The translations under genes were made by a program, and so were the position numbers. The notes beneath the pieces are model-generated. The model saw only the letters and a list, made by a program, of their open reading frames with translations, did no database searches and was not told where the DNA came from. A DNA stretch of 64,000 nt from Hymenobacter terrestris (GTDB lineage: Bacteria > Bacteroidota > Bacteroidia > Cytophagales > Hymenobacteraceae), in NCBI RefSeq assembly GCF_013377905.1, contig NZ_JABKAV010000004.1, positions 62,001-126,000 on the forward strand, given 5' to 3'. Positions 10,217-19,276 of this stretch are shown piece after piece; the first letter of the stretch is position 1, and each line of letters begins with the position of its first letter.

Positions 10217-10999
10217 CTATAAGGTTTTTGCTTGTAAGGCTTTTTCTATGTAATCAAAGGAAGTCAGAATTTCTGCCTTGTCTTTGCGAACAACTATGGT
10301 GTGCTCAAAGTGCGCCGAGGGTTTAAAATCCTTGGTGCGGATAGTCCAGCCATCCTTTTCCTGCACTACGCTTTTCGTACCTAAGTTCACCATCGGCTCA
10401 ATAGCCAACGTGAGTCCGGTTTGCAACTTTAGTCCCGAACCGCGTTTACCGTAGTTAGGTACTTCAGGCCTTTCGTGCAGTTTTTGGCCGATACCGTGAC
10501 CTACCAGTTCCCGCACCACACCGTAACCCCGCTTCTCCACGTAATTCTGGATAGCGTAGCTCACGTCGCCGAGGCGGTTACCAGCCACAGCCTGCTCGAT
10601 ACCGAGATAAAGCGACTTTTTGGTTTCGTCGAGCAACGTCAAAACTTCCGGTGCTACCTCCCCTATTGCGTGAGTGTAGGCGCTGTCAGAAAAATAGCCG
10701 TTAAGCTCAACTCCACCATCAACCGAAACAATATCGCCGCTTTTCAATACGTAGTCGCTCGGCAAACCGTGTACTACTACTGAATTAAGTGAGATACAGA
10801 GGCTGTATTCGAAGCCGTTATAGCCTTTGAATGCAGGAGATCCACCATTATCGCGAATGAATTCCTCGGCACGCTTATCCAGCGCCCGGGTGGTAACTCC
10901 TTCCCCGATCATTTTGGCCACTTCGCCATGAGCTTGGGCCAGCACTTTCGCGCTGGCCTTCATCAAGTCGATTTCCTCTTCGGTTTTGTAAAAAATCAT
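10217..10999 (-). CDS. map: Type I methionine aminopeptidase
   Basis: The 260-residue M24 peptidase removes the initiator methionine from nascent proteins. The metal ligands are visible: D in [21 protein letters not shown] (two Asp), H in [20 protein letters not shown] in LAIEPMV, and E in HFEHTIVV. The N-terminus [21 protein letters not shown] is the type I start without extension. It lies 5 bases from secY. The absence of adk between secY and map is normal in this phylum. Confidence 0.97.
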   Translation of the reverse strand: MIFYKTEEEIDLMKASAKVLAQAHGEVAKMIGEGVTTRALDKRAEEFIRDNGGSPAFKGYNGFEYSLCISLNSVVVHGLPSDYVLKSGDIVSVDGGVELNGYFSDSAYTHAIGEVAPEVLTLLDETKKSLYLGIEQAVAGNRLGDVSYAIQNYVEKRGYGVVRELVGHGIGQKLHERPEVPNYGKRGSGLKLQTGLTLAIEPMVNLGTKSVVQEKDGWTIRTKDFKPSAHFEHTIVVRKDKAEILTSFDYIEKALQAKTL

Positions 11000-11004
11000 T
11001 TTTT

Positions 11005-12318
11005 TTACGAAGCGAGAGCAATATTTTGCGAGCGGCCCCGGGTCTTGCCAGTCTTCATCATGCTGTCATAACGACGCATGAGCAAGTAGCTCTTCACCTG
11101 GTTCATAGTATCCAGTACTACACCTACCATAATGATAAGTGAAGTGCCACCGTAGAACTGGGCAAAAGGACCGGTTACGCCAGCAACAGTGGCTATGGCA
11201 GGAAGAATAGCAATGATGGCAAGTGCTATGGCTCCGGGCAGCGTAATACGGGTCAGTACCTCATCAATGAACTCCGACGTATCACGGCCAGGCTTCACGC
11301 CGGGTATGAACCCGCCACTGCGTTTCAGGTCATCCGCAATCTGATTGGGATTGACGCTAATAGCCGTGTAGAAGTAGGTAAACACAACGATGAGTAGCCC
11401 GAACACGACGTTGTATACAACGTGATTAGGCTGGAACCAAGTCCCGATCATGGTAGCCGCCTCACTGTCCTTATTCCAAGCCGAAGCTGCAATAGCAGGT
11501 ACGAACATCAGCGACTGAGCAAAAATGATCGGCATTACACCGGCCGCATTCACCTTCATCGGGATGTATTGGCGCTGCGAACTAAGAGAAGCAGCACCAC
11601 CTACTTGCTTTGCGTACTGCACCGGAATCTGCCGCACAGCCTGTGTGAGGATGATAACGGCCATTACAACGAGGAACAACACAGCCATTTCAATCAGAAA
11701 AATCAACGAACCACGCATCGAGCGGGCTGTAGCTTCTCCGATTAAAGCACCCGGCAAGCGCGATACAATGCCAATCATGATCAGCATCGAGATGCCGTTG
11801 CCGATACCCTTGTCGGTTATTTTCTCTCCCAGCCACATACAGAACAGGGTTCCGGCCGTGACGATAAGAGCCGTCGAAACAGTAAAGAAAACACCTGGAT
11901 TCATTATGGCTTCAGCATTTATGGTGGCAATAAAGCCTACCGATTGTGCTGCCACAATCGGAATCGTGAGGATGCGGGTATACTGACTGATTTTATTACG
12001 GCCTGACTCTCCTTCCTTCTGTAACTTCTGGAAGTAAGGCACTGCAATAGTTAGCAACTGCAATACAATGGAAGCAGAGATATAAGGCATAATACCCAAC
12101 GCGAAGATGGACGCATGGCTAAAAGCCCCACCCAGCAACGTGTCGAGAATACCTAATACCCCACTTTGACCCGTGTCGAGGCGAGTAGGATCGATACCCG
12201 GCAGCACCACGAAGGAACCCAGCCGGTAGATGGCAATGAAAAAAAGCGTATTGAGAATCCGCGTACGCAGATCCTCAATCGCAAATACATTCTTTATCGA
12301 CTCGATAAGTTTTTTCAT
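11005..12318 (-). CDS. secY: Preprotein translocase subunit SecY
   Basis: 437 residues with about ten transmembrane helices. The first is RILNTLFFIAIYRLGSFVVLPGI at about 20-42. Family motifs include the GGAFSHASIFALGIMPYISASI plug/second-helix region and the cytoplasmic loop LKRSGGFIPGVKPGRDTSEFI. SecY is the protein-conducting channel of the inner membrane; its partner SecE is encoded at 38119-38313. It follows rplO by 14 bases in the conserved order. Confidence 0.98.
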   Translation of the reverse strand: MKKLIESIKNVFAIEDLRTRILNTLFFIAIYRLGSFVVLPGIDPTRLDTGQSGVLGILDTLLGGAFSHASIFALGIMPYISASIVLQLLTIAVPYFQKLQKEGESGRNKISQYTRILTIPIVAAQSVGFIATINAEAIMNPGVFFTVSTALIVTAGTLFCMWLGEKITDKGIGNGISMLIMIGIVSRLPGALIGEATARSMRGSLIFLIEMAVLFLVVMAVIILTQAVRQIPVQYAKQVGGAASLSSQRQYIPMKVNAAGVMPIIFAQSLMFVPAIAASAWNKDSEAATMIGTWFQPNHVVYNVVFGLLIVVFTYFYTAISVNPNQIADDLKRSGGFIPGVKPGRDTSEFIDEVLTRITLPGAIALAIIAILPAIATVAGVTGPFAQFYGGTSLIIMVGVVLDTMNQVKSYLLMRRYDSMMKTGKTRGRSQNIALAS

Positions 12319-12332
12319 TGCTGCTTTGATGC

Positions 12333-12776
12333 TTAAAGCGTCACTGCTTTTCCACCTGCCTTCTCGATGGCCTCAACAGCCGACTTCGAGAATGCGTGGG
12401 CGTGTACTTCCAGCGCCGTGGTGATTTCACCGCGACCTAGAACTTTGATTTTGGCGCTCTTCGAAGCCAGACCGGCATTTACGAAGTAAGCCGCGTCGAA
12501 AGTGGTAGCACCACCTTCCGCCAGAGCAGCCAGCACGTCAAGATTGACGGCTTTGTACTCGATGCGGTTGATGTTCTTAAAGCCAAACTTAGGAACCCGA
12601 CGCTGCAGAGGCATCTGACCACCTTCGAAGCCCGATTTCTTGGAGTAACCCGAGCGGGACTTGGCACCTTTGTGACCACGCGTCGATGTGCCGCCGCGGC
12701 CGGAACCCGTACCACGACCCACGCGCTTTACATTGCGGGTGGAGCCGGTGGCGGGCTGGAGATTGCTGAGATTCAT
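12333..12776 (-). CDS. rplO: 50S ribosomal protein L15
   Basis: 147 residues starting MNLSNLQPATGSTRNVKRVGRG, with the Gly-rich GTGSGRGGTSTRGHKGAKSR tail that threads into 23S rRNA, then GFEGGQMPLQRRVPKFGF. The C-terminal half is a compact alpha/beta domain (KVLGRGEITTALEVHAHAFS). L15 is a late-assembly large-subunit protein. It lies between rpmD and secY. Confidence 0.98.
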   Translation of the reverse strand: MNLSNLQPATGSTRNVKRVGRGTGSGRGGTSTRGHKGAKSRSGYSKKSGFEGGQMPLQRRVPKFGFKNINRIEYKAVNLDVLAALAEGGATTFDAAYFVNAGLASKSAKIKVLGRGEITTALEVHAHAFSKSAVEAIEKAGGKAVTL

Positions 12777-12789
12777 GTTCGGGAAATTC

Positions 12790-12969
12790 CTAGAGTTCGG
12801 TTACTTCCAATAGGTGCTGAACGGCTTTGATCATGCCAGCAATTTCGGTTGTGTTTTCCACAGTCCGGGTGCTGTTCATTTTGCCGAGGCCCAAGGCCTG
12901 CACGGTACGCTTTTGACGCTCTGGGCGGTCAATTACGCTTCTTACGAGTTTGATTTGGATCTGCGCCAT
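12790..12969 (-). CDS. rpmD: 50S ribosomal protein L30
   Basis: Reading 12969-12790 on the minus strand gives 59 residues: MAQIQIKLVRSVIDRPERQK, RTVQALGLGKMNSTRTVENT, TEIAGMIKAVQHLLEVTEL. This is the usual L30 length and its IKLVRS...P..Q...V.ALGL.K....v pattern. It sits 6 bases from rpsE and 13 bases from rplO, the standard rpsE-rpmD-rplO order. Confidence 0.95.
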   Translation of the reverse strand: MAQIQIKLVRSVIDRPERQKRTVQALGLGKMNSTRTVENTTEIAGMIKAVQHLLEVTEL

Positions 12970-12975
12970 CGTTCC

Positions 12976-13584
12976 TTATCCGTTGAAAACTTGGGCGAGA
13001 GTAATACCACGAGCCTGAGCAATTTGCATCGGGTCACGCATTTTCAGCAGGGCATCGAAAGTTGCCTTCACCACGTTGTGGGGGTTCGACGAACCTTTCG
13101 ACTTAGCCAGTACATCTTTGATACCAGCGCTTTCGAACACGGCACGCATAGCGCCGCCCGCAATTACACCCGTACCAGCGGCGGCCGGCTGAACCAGCAC
13201 AAAACCACCTGAGTACTTGCCTTCCATTTTATGAGGAACGGTGTGCTTGTACAGCGGCACCTTTACCAAGTTTTTCTTCGCGTCGTCAATGCCTTTAGCA
13301 ATGGCGTCGGTTACTTCGTTGGCTTTGCCGAGGCCGTAGCCTACGGTGCCGTTGCCGTCACCTACTACCACGATGGCCGAGAAGCTGAAGCGACGACCAC
13401 CCTTTACCACTTTGGCAACGCGATTGATAGCTACTACTTTCTCTTTCAGATCAGAATCGCCGGTACGCGAATCGTTGTCTTTGTTGCGGTCATTGCCGCC
13501 GCGACGGTCATTTCCACCACCACGAGGGCTATTGCCGCCGCGGTCGTTACCGCCACCACGAGGGCCGTTGTTAAATTCTGCCAT
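12976..13584 (-). CDS. rpsE: 30S ribosomal protein S5 with RGG-like N-terminal extension
   Basis: Residues about 46-202 are a normal S5 core: [35 protein letters not shown]-type loop, and [16 protein letters not shown]. Residues 5-45 form an added tail of Gly, Arg, Asn and Asp repeats ([23 protein letters not shown]), predicted disordered. S5 lies at the mRNA entry and contributes to decoding fidelity and helicase activity. The DNA encoding the tail is itself repetitive (about 13450-13575). A similar tail is on S3. Confidence 0.96.
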   Translation of the reverse strand: MAEFNNGPRGGGNDRGGNSPRGGGNDRRGGNDRNKDNDSRTGDSDLKEKVVAINRVAKVVKGGRRFSFSAIVVVGDGNGTVGYGLGKANEVTDAIAKGIDDAKKNLVKVPLYKHTVPHKMEGKYSGGFVLVQPAAAGTGVIAGGAMRAVFESAGIKDVLAKSKGSSNPHNVVKATFDALLKMRDPMQIAQARGITLAQVFNG

Positions 13585-13593
13585 GATGATAGA

Positions 13594-13944
13594 TTAGAAA
13601 TTGAGGCCGCCTTCGCGGGCTCCTTCTGCCAATGATTTTACGCGGCCGTGGTAGAGGTAACCGGAACGGTCAAATACCACTTTCGAAATTCCTTTTCCAG
13701 TAGCACGGACGGCAAGCTCTTTGCCGACTGCGGCGGCGAGGGCGACTCCGTTGCCCCCTTCCACCGAAACGTGCTTCGAGGAAGCAGACGCCAGCGTGTG
13801 GCCGGTAGTGTCGTCAATAATCTGAGCATAAATGCCCGTATTGCTGCGGAACACCGACAAACGCGGACGCTCGGACGTGCCAGCCACCTTAGTGCGGATG
13901 ATGCGCTGGATCCGTTTTCTTCTAGTTGCTTTATCGAAAGCCAT
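13594..13944 (-). CDS. rplR: 50S ribosomal protein L18
   Basis: 116 residues: [20 protein letters not shown], then [40 protein letters not shown] and the terminal [20 protein letters not shown]18 binds 5S rRNA with L5 (encoded at 15451-16011). It follows rplF by 9 bases and precedes rpsE by 9 bases. Confidence 0.97.
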   Translation of the reverse strand: MAFDKATRRKRIQRIIRTKVAGTSERPRLSVFRSNTGIYAQIIDDTTGHTLASASSKHVSVEGGNGVALAAAVGKELAVRATGKGISKVVFDRSGYLYHGRVKSLAEGAREGGLNF

Positions 13945-13953
13945 GGTGCGTTA

Positions 13954-14508
13954 TTATTTCGAAGCTGTTTTACCAGCCTTACGACGAATCTGCTCACCCA
14001 CGAAACGCACGCCTTTGCCTTTGTAAGGCTCAACTTTGCGCAACGAGCGAATCTTTGCGGCTACCTGACCCAGCAACTGCTTGTCGATGCTGGTAAGGGT
14101 AACGATGGGGTTTTTACCTTTTTCGGTAACGGCCGTAGCTGTTACTTCGGCTGGCAGGGCCAAGAAGATGTTGTGCGAGTAGCCCAGCGACAATTCGAGG
14201 GTAGTACCAGCCATAGCGGCTTTGTAACCTACACCAACCAATTCCAGCTTCTTCTCAAGGCCATTGCTTACGCCATCAATGGCGTTGTTCAGCAGCGAGC
14301 GGTACAGACCGTGCATGGCCTTGTGGCGCTTCTGCTCCGTGGGACGGGTTACCAGCAACTGGCCGTCCTCAGTAGCCACGTTAATATCGCGGTCTACAGG
14401 AACTACCAGAGTGCCTTTCGGGCCCTTCACGGTTACGTTGTTGTCTTTGCTCACTTCAATCTGCACGTTGTCGGGCAGGCTGATGGGCAGTTTACCAATG
14501 CGTGACAT
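13954..14508 (-). CDS. rplF: 50S ribosomal protein L6
   Basis: 184 residues with two related L6 domains: MSRIGKLPISLPDNVQIEVS start, VKGPKGTLVVPV, GLYRSLLNNAIDGVSNGLEK, GVGYKAAM, and the signature-like PYKGKGVRFVGEQIRRKAGK near the C-terminus. L6 lies near the factor-binding stalk base. It lies between rpsH and rplR in the spc-type unit. Confidence 0.98.
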   Translation of the reverse strand: MSRIGKLPISLPDNVQIEVSKDNNVTVKGPKGTLVVPVDRDINVATEDGQLLVTRPTEQKRHKAMHGLYRSLLNNAIDGVSNGLEKKLELVGVGYKAAMAGTTLELSLGYSHNIFLALPAEVTATAVTEKGKNPIVTLTSIDKQLLGQVAAKIRSLRKVEPYKGKGVRFVGEQIRRKAGKTASK

Positions 14509-14528
14509 AGTTTCTGTTTCCTTTCAGA

Positions 14529-14927
14529 TTAGTAAACGTAGCACAGCACTTCGCCGCCCACGTTCTCCGCCTTCGCCTCTTTCTCGGTCATTACGCCTTT
14601 CGACGTAGAGAGAATGGCGATGCCGAGGCCGCTGAGTACACGGGGCATGTTGCCAACGTGCGCGTACTGGCGCAGGCCGGGCGAGCTCACGCGCTGCAGC
14701 TTGGTAATAGCCGGCACCTTCGTGGTGGGGTTGTATTTGAGGGCGATTTTAATCGTACCCTGCACGGCAGCATCGTCAAAACGGTAGCTCTGAATGTAGC
14801 CCTTCTTGTAGAGCACTTTCGTAATCTCCTTTTTGATGTTGCTGGCCGGAATTTCCACCACCCTATGGTTTGCCTTGATGGCATTGCGTACCCGGGTTAG
14901 GTAATCGGCAATTGGATCTGTGTTCAT
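14529..14927 (-). CDS. rpsH: 30S ribosomal protein S8
   Basis: 132 residues: MNTDPIADYLTRVRNAIKA start, VEIPASNIKKEITKVLYKKG, and the C-terminal GLGIAILSTSKGVMTEKEAK with GGEVLCYVY. S8 is a primary 16S rRNA-binding protein and in E. coli represses the spc operon. It is the first gene after a 261-base break in the superoperon that contains a -7 promoter box. Confidence 0.98.
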   Translation of the reverse strand: MNTDPIADYLTRVRNAIKANHRVVEIPASNIKKEITKVLYKKGYIQSYRFDDAAVQGTIKIALKYNPTTKVPAITKLQRVSSPGLRQYAHVGNMPRVLSGLGIAILSTSKGVMTEKEAKAENVGGEVLCYVY

Positions 14928-14965
14928 TCGATTGTAAAAATGAAGCGCCCTTTTTTAGGGAGCCG

Positions 14966-14973
14966 CAAAGATA
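14966..14973 (-). promoter_or_regulatory. Candidate -7 box upstream of rpsH
   Basis: The minus strand reads TATCTTTG, a full TAnnTTTG match, 39 bases before the rpsH start. No good -33 TTTG is seen at 19-21 bases. It suggests that rpsH to rpsD can be transcribed separately from the rplC unit. Confidence 0.5.
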
Positions 14974-15083
14974 GGAAAATTTCGCCGCCACGGAAAGTGG
15001 TAACGAAATTTTCGGTTAAGACTACTCGGCTCGGCTTGTTACAGCTCGGCCAATGGTTTCTTTCGGCAACCTGCCAAATTTTT

Positions 15084-15187
15084 AGTATTGAGTGGCTAAT
15101 AGTGAGTAGAGAGGTAATGAACAAATAATCCTAAAAGGGTCATCGTACGTCATCTATCTACTCACTACCAGCTCTCCAATACTGATA
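15084..15187. repeat. Imperfect inverted repeat in the rpsN-rpsH spacer
   Basis: The left part (AGTATTGAGTGGCTAATAGT then GAGTAGA) is partly complementary to the right part (TCTACTCACTACCAGCTCTC then CAATACT). It covers most of the 261-base spacer together with the -7 box at 14966. It is one of several such elements here; whether it acts as terminator or processing site is open. Confidence 0.5.
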
Positions 15188-15188
15188 C

Positions 15189-15458
15189 TTACCAGCTCGA
15201 CTTGGTTACGCCGGGAATTTTGCCGGCGAGAGCCATTTCGCGGAAGCGTACCCGGCTGATGCCGAACTTACGCATGTAGCCACGAGGACGACCGTCAATT
15301 CTGTCGCGGTTGTGCAAGCGCACGGGCGACGCATTGCGCGGCAGTTTGTCAAGGCCTTCGTAGTCGCCGGCCGCTTTCAGGGCCTTGCGCTTCTCGGCGT
15401 AACGGGCAACGGTAGCAATACGCTTCCGTTCCCGTGCTTTCATGCTCTCCTTAGCCAT
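15189..15458 (-). CDS. rpsN: 30S ribosomal protein S14, zinc-less form
   Basis: 89 residues, the length of the zinc-independent S14 type: [59 protein letters not shown], and PGVTKSSW end. The CxxC pairs of the short zinc form are absent. S14 is in the 30S head. Its start overlaps the end of rplE by 8 bases, implying translational coupling. Confidence 0.98.
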   Translation of the reverse strand: MAKESMKARERKRIATVARYAEKRKALKAAGDYEGLDKLPRNASPVRLHNRDRIDGRPRGYMRKFGISRVRFREMALAGKIPGVTKSSW

Positions 15459-16011
15459 TGTTTTCTTTCTTAGCGTTGGCGAATGGCATTCCGAAAGCCT
15501 TGAGCAATTCGTAGCTCTGCTCGTCGTTTTCGGCCGACGTCACGAAGGTGATGTCCATGCCGGCAATCGACTTGATCTTGTCAATCGAAATCTCCGGGAA
15601 AATGATCTGCTCCTTCACGCCCAGGGTATAGTTACCCCGGCCATCGAAGCCTTTGTCGTTGATGCCTTTGAAGTCACGTACCCGGGGAAGGGCAATAGTC
15701 AGCAAACGGTCAAGGAATTCGTACATCTGCTCACCCCGCAGGGTTACGCGGGCGCCGATTGGCATGCCCTCACGCAGCTTGAAGTTCGACACCGAACGCT
15801 TGGCGATAGTTGGAACAGCTTTCTGACCGGTGATGATGGTCAGTTCGTCTACTCCGTTATCCACCAGCTTCTTATCGGCAACTGCCGCGCCAATGCCGCG
15901 GTTGATGCAGATTTTGGTGATGCGTGGTACCTGCATGATGCTCTTGAACTGGAATTTCTCCTGGAGCGCAGGTACTACTTCGTTGTTATATTTCTCTTTG
16001 AAACGAGCCAT
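15451..16011 (-). CDS. rplE: 50S ribosomal protein L5
   Basis: 186 residues: [76 protein letters not shown], and [20 protein letters not shown] at the end. L5 binds 5S rRNA and touches the P-site tRNA. It overlaps rpsN by 8 bases and follows rplX by 11 bases. Confidence 0.98.
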   Translation of the reverse strand: MARFKEKYNNEVVPALQEKFQFKSIMQVPRITKICINRGIGAAVADKKLVDNGVDELTIITGQKAVPTIAKRSVSNFKLREGMPIGARVTLRGEQMYEFLDRLLTIALPRVRDFKGINDKGFDGRGNYTLGVKEQIIFPEISIDKIKSIAGMDITFVTSAENDEQSYELLKAFGMPFANAKKENNG

Positions 16012-16022
16012 GTCGGGAGCGG

Positions 16023-16283
16023 TTAGGCGTTAGCCGAGTCCACACGCTTCACGTTGCTCACGTGAATTGGGGCCTCGATCTTGGTGATGCCGCCCTGGGG
16101 GTTCTTCGCACTGGGTTTGTTGTGCTTGGTTGCCAGGTTCAGGCCTTCCACGATGACACGCTGGGTTGAACGGTTAACCGACTTAATGGTGCCGGTTTTG
16201 CCTTTCTCGTCGCCGGCAATCACCAGAACGGTGTCGCCGGTTTTCACGTGCAGTTTCGTAGGCGTTGCTTTTTTCGTTGCCAT
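16023..16283 (-). CDS. rplX: 50S ribosomal protein L24
   Basis: 86 residues, shorter than the about 103-residue E. coli protein because the C-terminal zinc-ribbon-like part is missing. The KOW motif is clear ([20 protein letters not shown]), followed by [16 protein letters not shown] and [14 protein letters not shown]24 is an assembly initiator near the exit tunnel. It lies 2 bases from rplN. Confidence 0.95.
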   Translation of the reverse strand: MATKKATPTKLHVKTGDTVLVIAGDEKGKTGTIKSVNRSTQRVIVEGLNLATKHNKPSAKNPQGGITKIEAPIHVSNVKRVDSANA

Positions 16284-16285
16284 GA

Positions 16286-16654
16286 TTAGATAACTTCAGG
16301 AGCCAGCGAAACAATCTTCATGAACTGGCGCTCACGCAACTCGCGGGCTACAGGGCCGAAGATGCGCGTACCACGCGGCTCGTCGTTATTGTTGAGCAGC
16401 ACGGCAGCATTGTCGTCGAAGCGAATGTAGGAGCCATCCTTGCGGCGAACCTCCTTCTTCGTGCGAACAACAACAGCGCGGGAAACCGTGCCCTTTTTAG
16501 CATTGCCGGAGCCAATGGCCGACTTGATCGAAACGACAATCTTGTCGCCTACGCTGGCGTACTTCTTGCCCGTGCCACCGAGGACACGAATGCAAAGAAC
16601 TTCTTTGGCGCCACTGTTATCAGCGACGGTCAGACGGGATTCTTGCTGTATCAT
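16286..16654 (-). CDS. rplN: 50S ribosomal protein L14
   Basis: 122 residues, standard. Conserved blocks: [81 protein letters not shown]14 is on the intersubunit face, where silencing factor RsfS binds. It is 1-2 bases from both neighbours. Confidence 0.98.
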   Translation of the reverse strand: MIQQESRLTVADNSGAKEVLCIRVLGGTGKKYASVGDKIVVSIKSAIGSGNAKKGTVSRAVVVRTKKEVRRKDGSYIRFDDNAAVLLNNNDEPRGTRIFGPVARELRERQFMKIVSLAPEVI

Positions 16655-16655
16655 C

Positions 16656-16949
16656 TTACTTGGCGCGTTCTAGAATTTCAACCAGTCTCCACCGCTTCAG
16701 CTTGCTGAGGGGGCGAGTGCTCATAATGCGCACCGTGTCGCCTTCGCCGCATTCGTTGTTCTCGTCGTGGGCCATGAACTTGGTCGACTTGGTAACGAAT
16801 TTGCCGTAGATCGGGTGCTTCATCTTGCTTTCCACCATCACCGTGATGGACTTGTCCATCTTGGATGAGGTTACACGGCCGATGATTTCTTTGCGCAGGT
16901 TCCGCTCAGTGGTGGCGGCAGTGGCCTGCTGTTCTTCGTTGTTTGCCAT
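16656..16949 (-). CDS. rpsQ: 30S ribosomal protein S17
   Basis: 97 residues; the core is the OB-fold S17 ([60 protein letters not shown]). About 15 residues of Asn/Glu/Ala/Thr ([17 protein letters not shown]) precede it, slightly longer than usual. S17 is a primary binder of 16S rRNA domain I. It lies 2 bases from rpmC. Confidence 0.97.
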   Translation of the reverse strand: MANNEEQQATAATTERNLRKEIIGRVTSSKMDKSITVMVESKMKHPIYGKFVTKSTKFMAHDENNECGEGDTVRIMSTRPLSKLKRWRLVEILERAK

Positions 16950-16951
16950 CG

Positions 16952-17167
16952 TTAGTTAGCAGTGTTTGTAGCCTGCTCGTTTTCGCGACGCTTCAACTCA
17001 GTCTGCAGACGGGCGACATTTTTGCGGGCTTGCTTCAGACGGAGCGGGTTTTCCAGTGGCGAGATGGCGTGCGCAAAGCGCATTGTCTGGCCCGAGGTCT
17101 GCTCGGTCTTCAATTGATTTTTGAGGTCCTCTAATGAGAGGTTACGGATATCGGCGTTCTTCATCAT
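16952..17167 (-). CDS. rpmC: 50S ribosomal protein L29
   Basis: 71 residues forming the two-helix L29 hairpin: [20 protein letters not shown], then [20 protein letters not shown], and [16 protein letters not shown]29 is next to L23 at the exit tunnel. Two adjacent ATG codons exist (17167 and 17164); the first overlaps the rplP stop as TAATG. Either gives an essentially identical protein. Confidence 0.95.
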   Translation of the reverse strand: MMKNADIRNLSLEDLKNQLKTEQTSGQTMRFAHAISPLENPLRLKQARKNVARLQTELKRRENEQATNTAN

Positions 17168-17592
17168 TACTTGCTTTCTACGTAGTCACGACGAACAACA
17201 AACGACGTCCGCACCGGCAGCTTCTGAGCCGCAAGGCGCAGGGACTCCTGAGCTACTTCCAGCGTCACCCCGTCCGATTCGAACATGATGGTGCCAGGCT
17301 TCACGCAGGCTACCCAATATTCGGGTGAACCCTTACCCTTACCCATCCGCACTTCAGCAGGCTTCTTGGTAATTGGCTTGTCGGGGAAAATGCGGATCCA
17401 TACTTGACCTTCGCGCTTCATGGCGCGGGTCATGGCGATACGGGCAGCCTCAATCTGGCGAGCCGTAATCCACGCTTGTTCCAGCGACTTGATAGCGAAC
17501 GAACCGAAGTCGATGGAGCTGCCGCGATGGGCTAAGCCATGTATGCGACCCTTTTGCATCTTGCGATACTTGGTCCTTTTCGGTTGTAACAT
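17167..17592 (-). CDS. rplP: 50S ribosomal protein L16
   Basis: 141 residues: [20 protein letters not shown] start, [61 protein letters not shown]16 organises the A-site tRNA pocket of the large subunit. It follows rpsC by 39 bases, the longest gap within this part of the operon. Confidence 0.98.
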   Translation of the reverse strand: MLQPKRTKYRKMQKGRIHGLAHRGSSIDFGSFAIKSLEQAWITARQIEAARIAMTRAMKREGQVWIRIFPDKPITKKPAEVRMGKGKGSPEYWVACVKPGTIMFESDGVTLEVAQESLRLAAQKLPVRTSFVVRRDYVESK

Positions 17593-17631
17593 GAGATATA
17601 CTGTCTTAAAATTCGAGAGAAAGGGAGAGGA

Positions 17632-18504
17632 CTAGCGACGCGGTGCGCCACCGCCACGGTTGGCGCCACCGGCACCACCAGCACCCGGTCCACCTGGACC
17701 CCGACGCTGACCACCGGCTCCACCGCCACGGCTGTCGCCGCCTCGGTCGCCACCACGGCTGTCACCACCCCGGTCGTTCCGGTCGCGGCGTGGGCCACGC
17801 TCACCACGCGGACCACGGTCGTTGCGGCTGTCGCCACCCTGAGCGTTAGCGGGCTGCTGGTTGGGCGAGAGGTCGGGCTTACCGAACACCTCACCGCGCA
17901 TGATCCACACCTTGATGCCGATCTTGCCATATACCGTCTGAGCTTCCGACAGGGCATAGTCGATGTCGGCGCGCAGCGTGTGTAGCGGCGTACGACCTTC
18001 CTTGTACTGCTCGGAGCGGGCGATTTCAGCCCCACCTAAACGACCACCGCACTGAATCTTGATGCCTTCGGCACCAACACGCATAGCAGCTTGGATCGAC
18101 ATCTTCATGGCGCGACGGAACGAAATTCGGGCAGCCAGCTGCTGGGCGATGCTCTCGCCTACCAGCTTGGCGTCCAGCTCAGGACGCTTAATCTCGAAAA
18201 TGTTGATCTGAACGTCTTTGCCGGTGATCTGCTTCAGTTCGTCCTTGATCTTGTCCACTTCGGCACCGCCTTTACCAATCACTACGCCCGGACGGGCCGT
18301 GTTGATGGTAATGGTAACGCGCTTGAGCGTGCGCTCGATTACAATGCGGCTGATGCCACCCTTTGGAATACGAGCGTTGATGTATTTGCGGATCTTCTCG
18401 TCTTCAACCAGCTTGTCGGCAAAGTCCTTGCCGCCGTACCAGTTCGAGTCCCATCCTTTGATGACGCCCAGACGGAAGCCAACCGGATTTACTTTCTGTC
18501 CCAT
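17632..18504 (-). CDS. rpsC: 30S ribosomal protein S3 with RGG-like C-terminal tail
   Basis: Residues 1-222 are normal S3: [22 protein letters not shown] domain with [17 protein letters not shown] at about 74-90, and the C-terminal domain with [19 protein letters not shown]. Residues 223-290 are an added low-complexity tail built from Asp-Arg-Gly repeats ([24 protein letters not shown], then [12 protein letters not shown]). S3 forms the mRNA entry ring with S4 and S5. Usual length is about 210-250 residues. The tail DNA (17632-17840) is repetitive. Confidence 0.96.
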   Translation of the reverse strand: MGQKVNPVGFRLGVIKGWDSNWYGGKDFADKLVEDEKIRKYINARIPKGGISRIVIERTLKRVTITINTARPGVVIGKGGAEVDKIKDELKQITGKDVQINIFEIKRPELDAKLVGESIAQQLAARISFRRAMKMSIQAAMRVGAEGIKIQCGGRLGGAEIARSEQYKEGRTPLHTLRADIDYALSEAQTVYGKIGIKVWIMRGEVFGKPDLSPNQQPANAQGGDSRNDRGPRGERGPRRDRNDRGGDSRGGDRGGDSRGGGAGGQRRGPGGPGAGGAGGANRGGGAPRR

Positions 18505-18509
18505 AGTGC

Positions 18510-18992
18510 TTATGCGGTGGCTTCTGCCTTGGTTTCAGTTGATTTCTTGGTGCTGCTGCGACGCGAGGCCTTCTTAGGAGCGTTGGCCGAAGCCTCCGTG
18601 TCCTTCGTCTCGGCGGCTTGCGTAGCGGCGACTTTGCTGCCGAGCGGCTCAACCTTCGAGTCAATGATCAGCGTCACGTGGTTGCTACGCTTGCGGATGC
18701 GGTGGCCACGACCCTGAGGGGCGGGGCGCAAACGCTTCAGCATGCGGCCTTCATCCACGAAAATCTCCTTGATGTAGAGATTGGCATCCTCGATGCGCTC
18801 GTCCTCATTCTTGAGCTGCCAGTTGGCCAGAGCCGACAGGAGCAACTTTTCGATACGAGGGGCACCCGAGTTGGCCTCAAACTTCAGCAGGCCGAGGGCC
18901 CGGGTCACTTTCTGACCACGGACCAGGTTGGCTACCAAACGCATCTTGCGCGGCGAGGTAGGCACGTTCCGGAGTTTAGCTACTGCTTCCAT
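18510..18992 (-). CDS. rplV: 50S ribosomal protein L22 with C-terminal extension
   Basis: Residues 1-114 are a full L22: [35 protein letters not shown], and the tunnel-lining hairpin [20 protein letters not shown] ending in HVTLII. Residues 115-160 are an added Lys/Ala/Thr/Ser tail ([20 protein letters not shown]). E. coli L22 has 110 residues. L22 lines the exit tunnel with its hairpin and has its globular part at the exit. It starts 2 bases after rpsS. Confidence 0.97.
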   Translation of the reverse strand: MEAVAKLRNVPTSPRKMRLVANLVRGQKVTRALGLLKFEANSGAPRIEKLLLSALANWQLKNEDERIEDANLYIKEIFVDEGRMLKRLRPAPQGRGHRIRKRSNHVTLIIDSKVEPLGSKVAATQAAETKDTEASANAPKKASRRSSTKKSTETKAEATA

Positions 18993-18994
18993 AA

Positions 18995-19273
18995 TTAGCG
19001 CTTGCCTTTATCTTTCTTGGCGATATGGCCGCGGAAGTTCCGGGTCGGAGCAAACTCACCGAGTTTGTGTCCTACCATGTTCTCCGTGACATACACCGGG
19101 ATGAACTTATTGCCGTTGTGAACAGCGAACGTGTGGCCAACGAAGTCGGGCGAAATCATCGAGCGGCGAGACCAAGTCTTCACCACCGACTTTTTGCCGG
19201 ATTCTTCCATTGCCGTTACTTTCTTCTCGAGCCGGAAGTCAATGTACGGCCCTTTTTTTAGTGAACGTGCCAT
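18995..19273 (-). CDS. rpsS: 30S ribosomal protein S19
   Basis: 92 residues: [80 protein letters not shown]. This matches S19 over its whole length. S19 pairs with S13 in the 30S head. It lies 3 bases from rplB. Confidence 0.98.
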   Translation of the reverse strand: MARSLKKGPYIDFRLEKKVTAMEESGKKSVVKTWSRRSMISPDFVGHTFAVHNGNKFIPVYVTENMVGHKLGEFAPTRNFRGHIAKKDKGKR

Positions 19274-19276
19274 TGC

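Noticed and set aside
17632-17849. Repeat-rich DNA that could look like a CRISPR or minisatellite
   Set aside because: The repeats encode the Arg/Gly tail of S3 in frame; spacing is irregular and there are no spacers. The same holds for 13450-13575 in S5.
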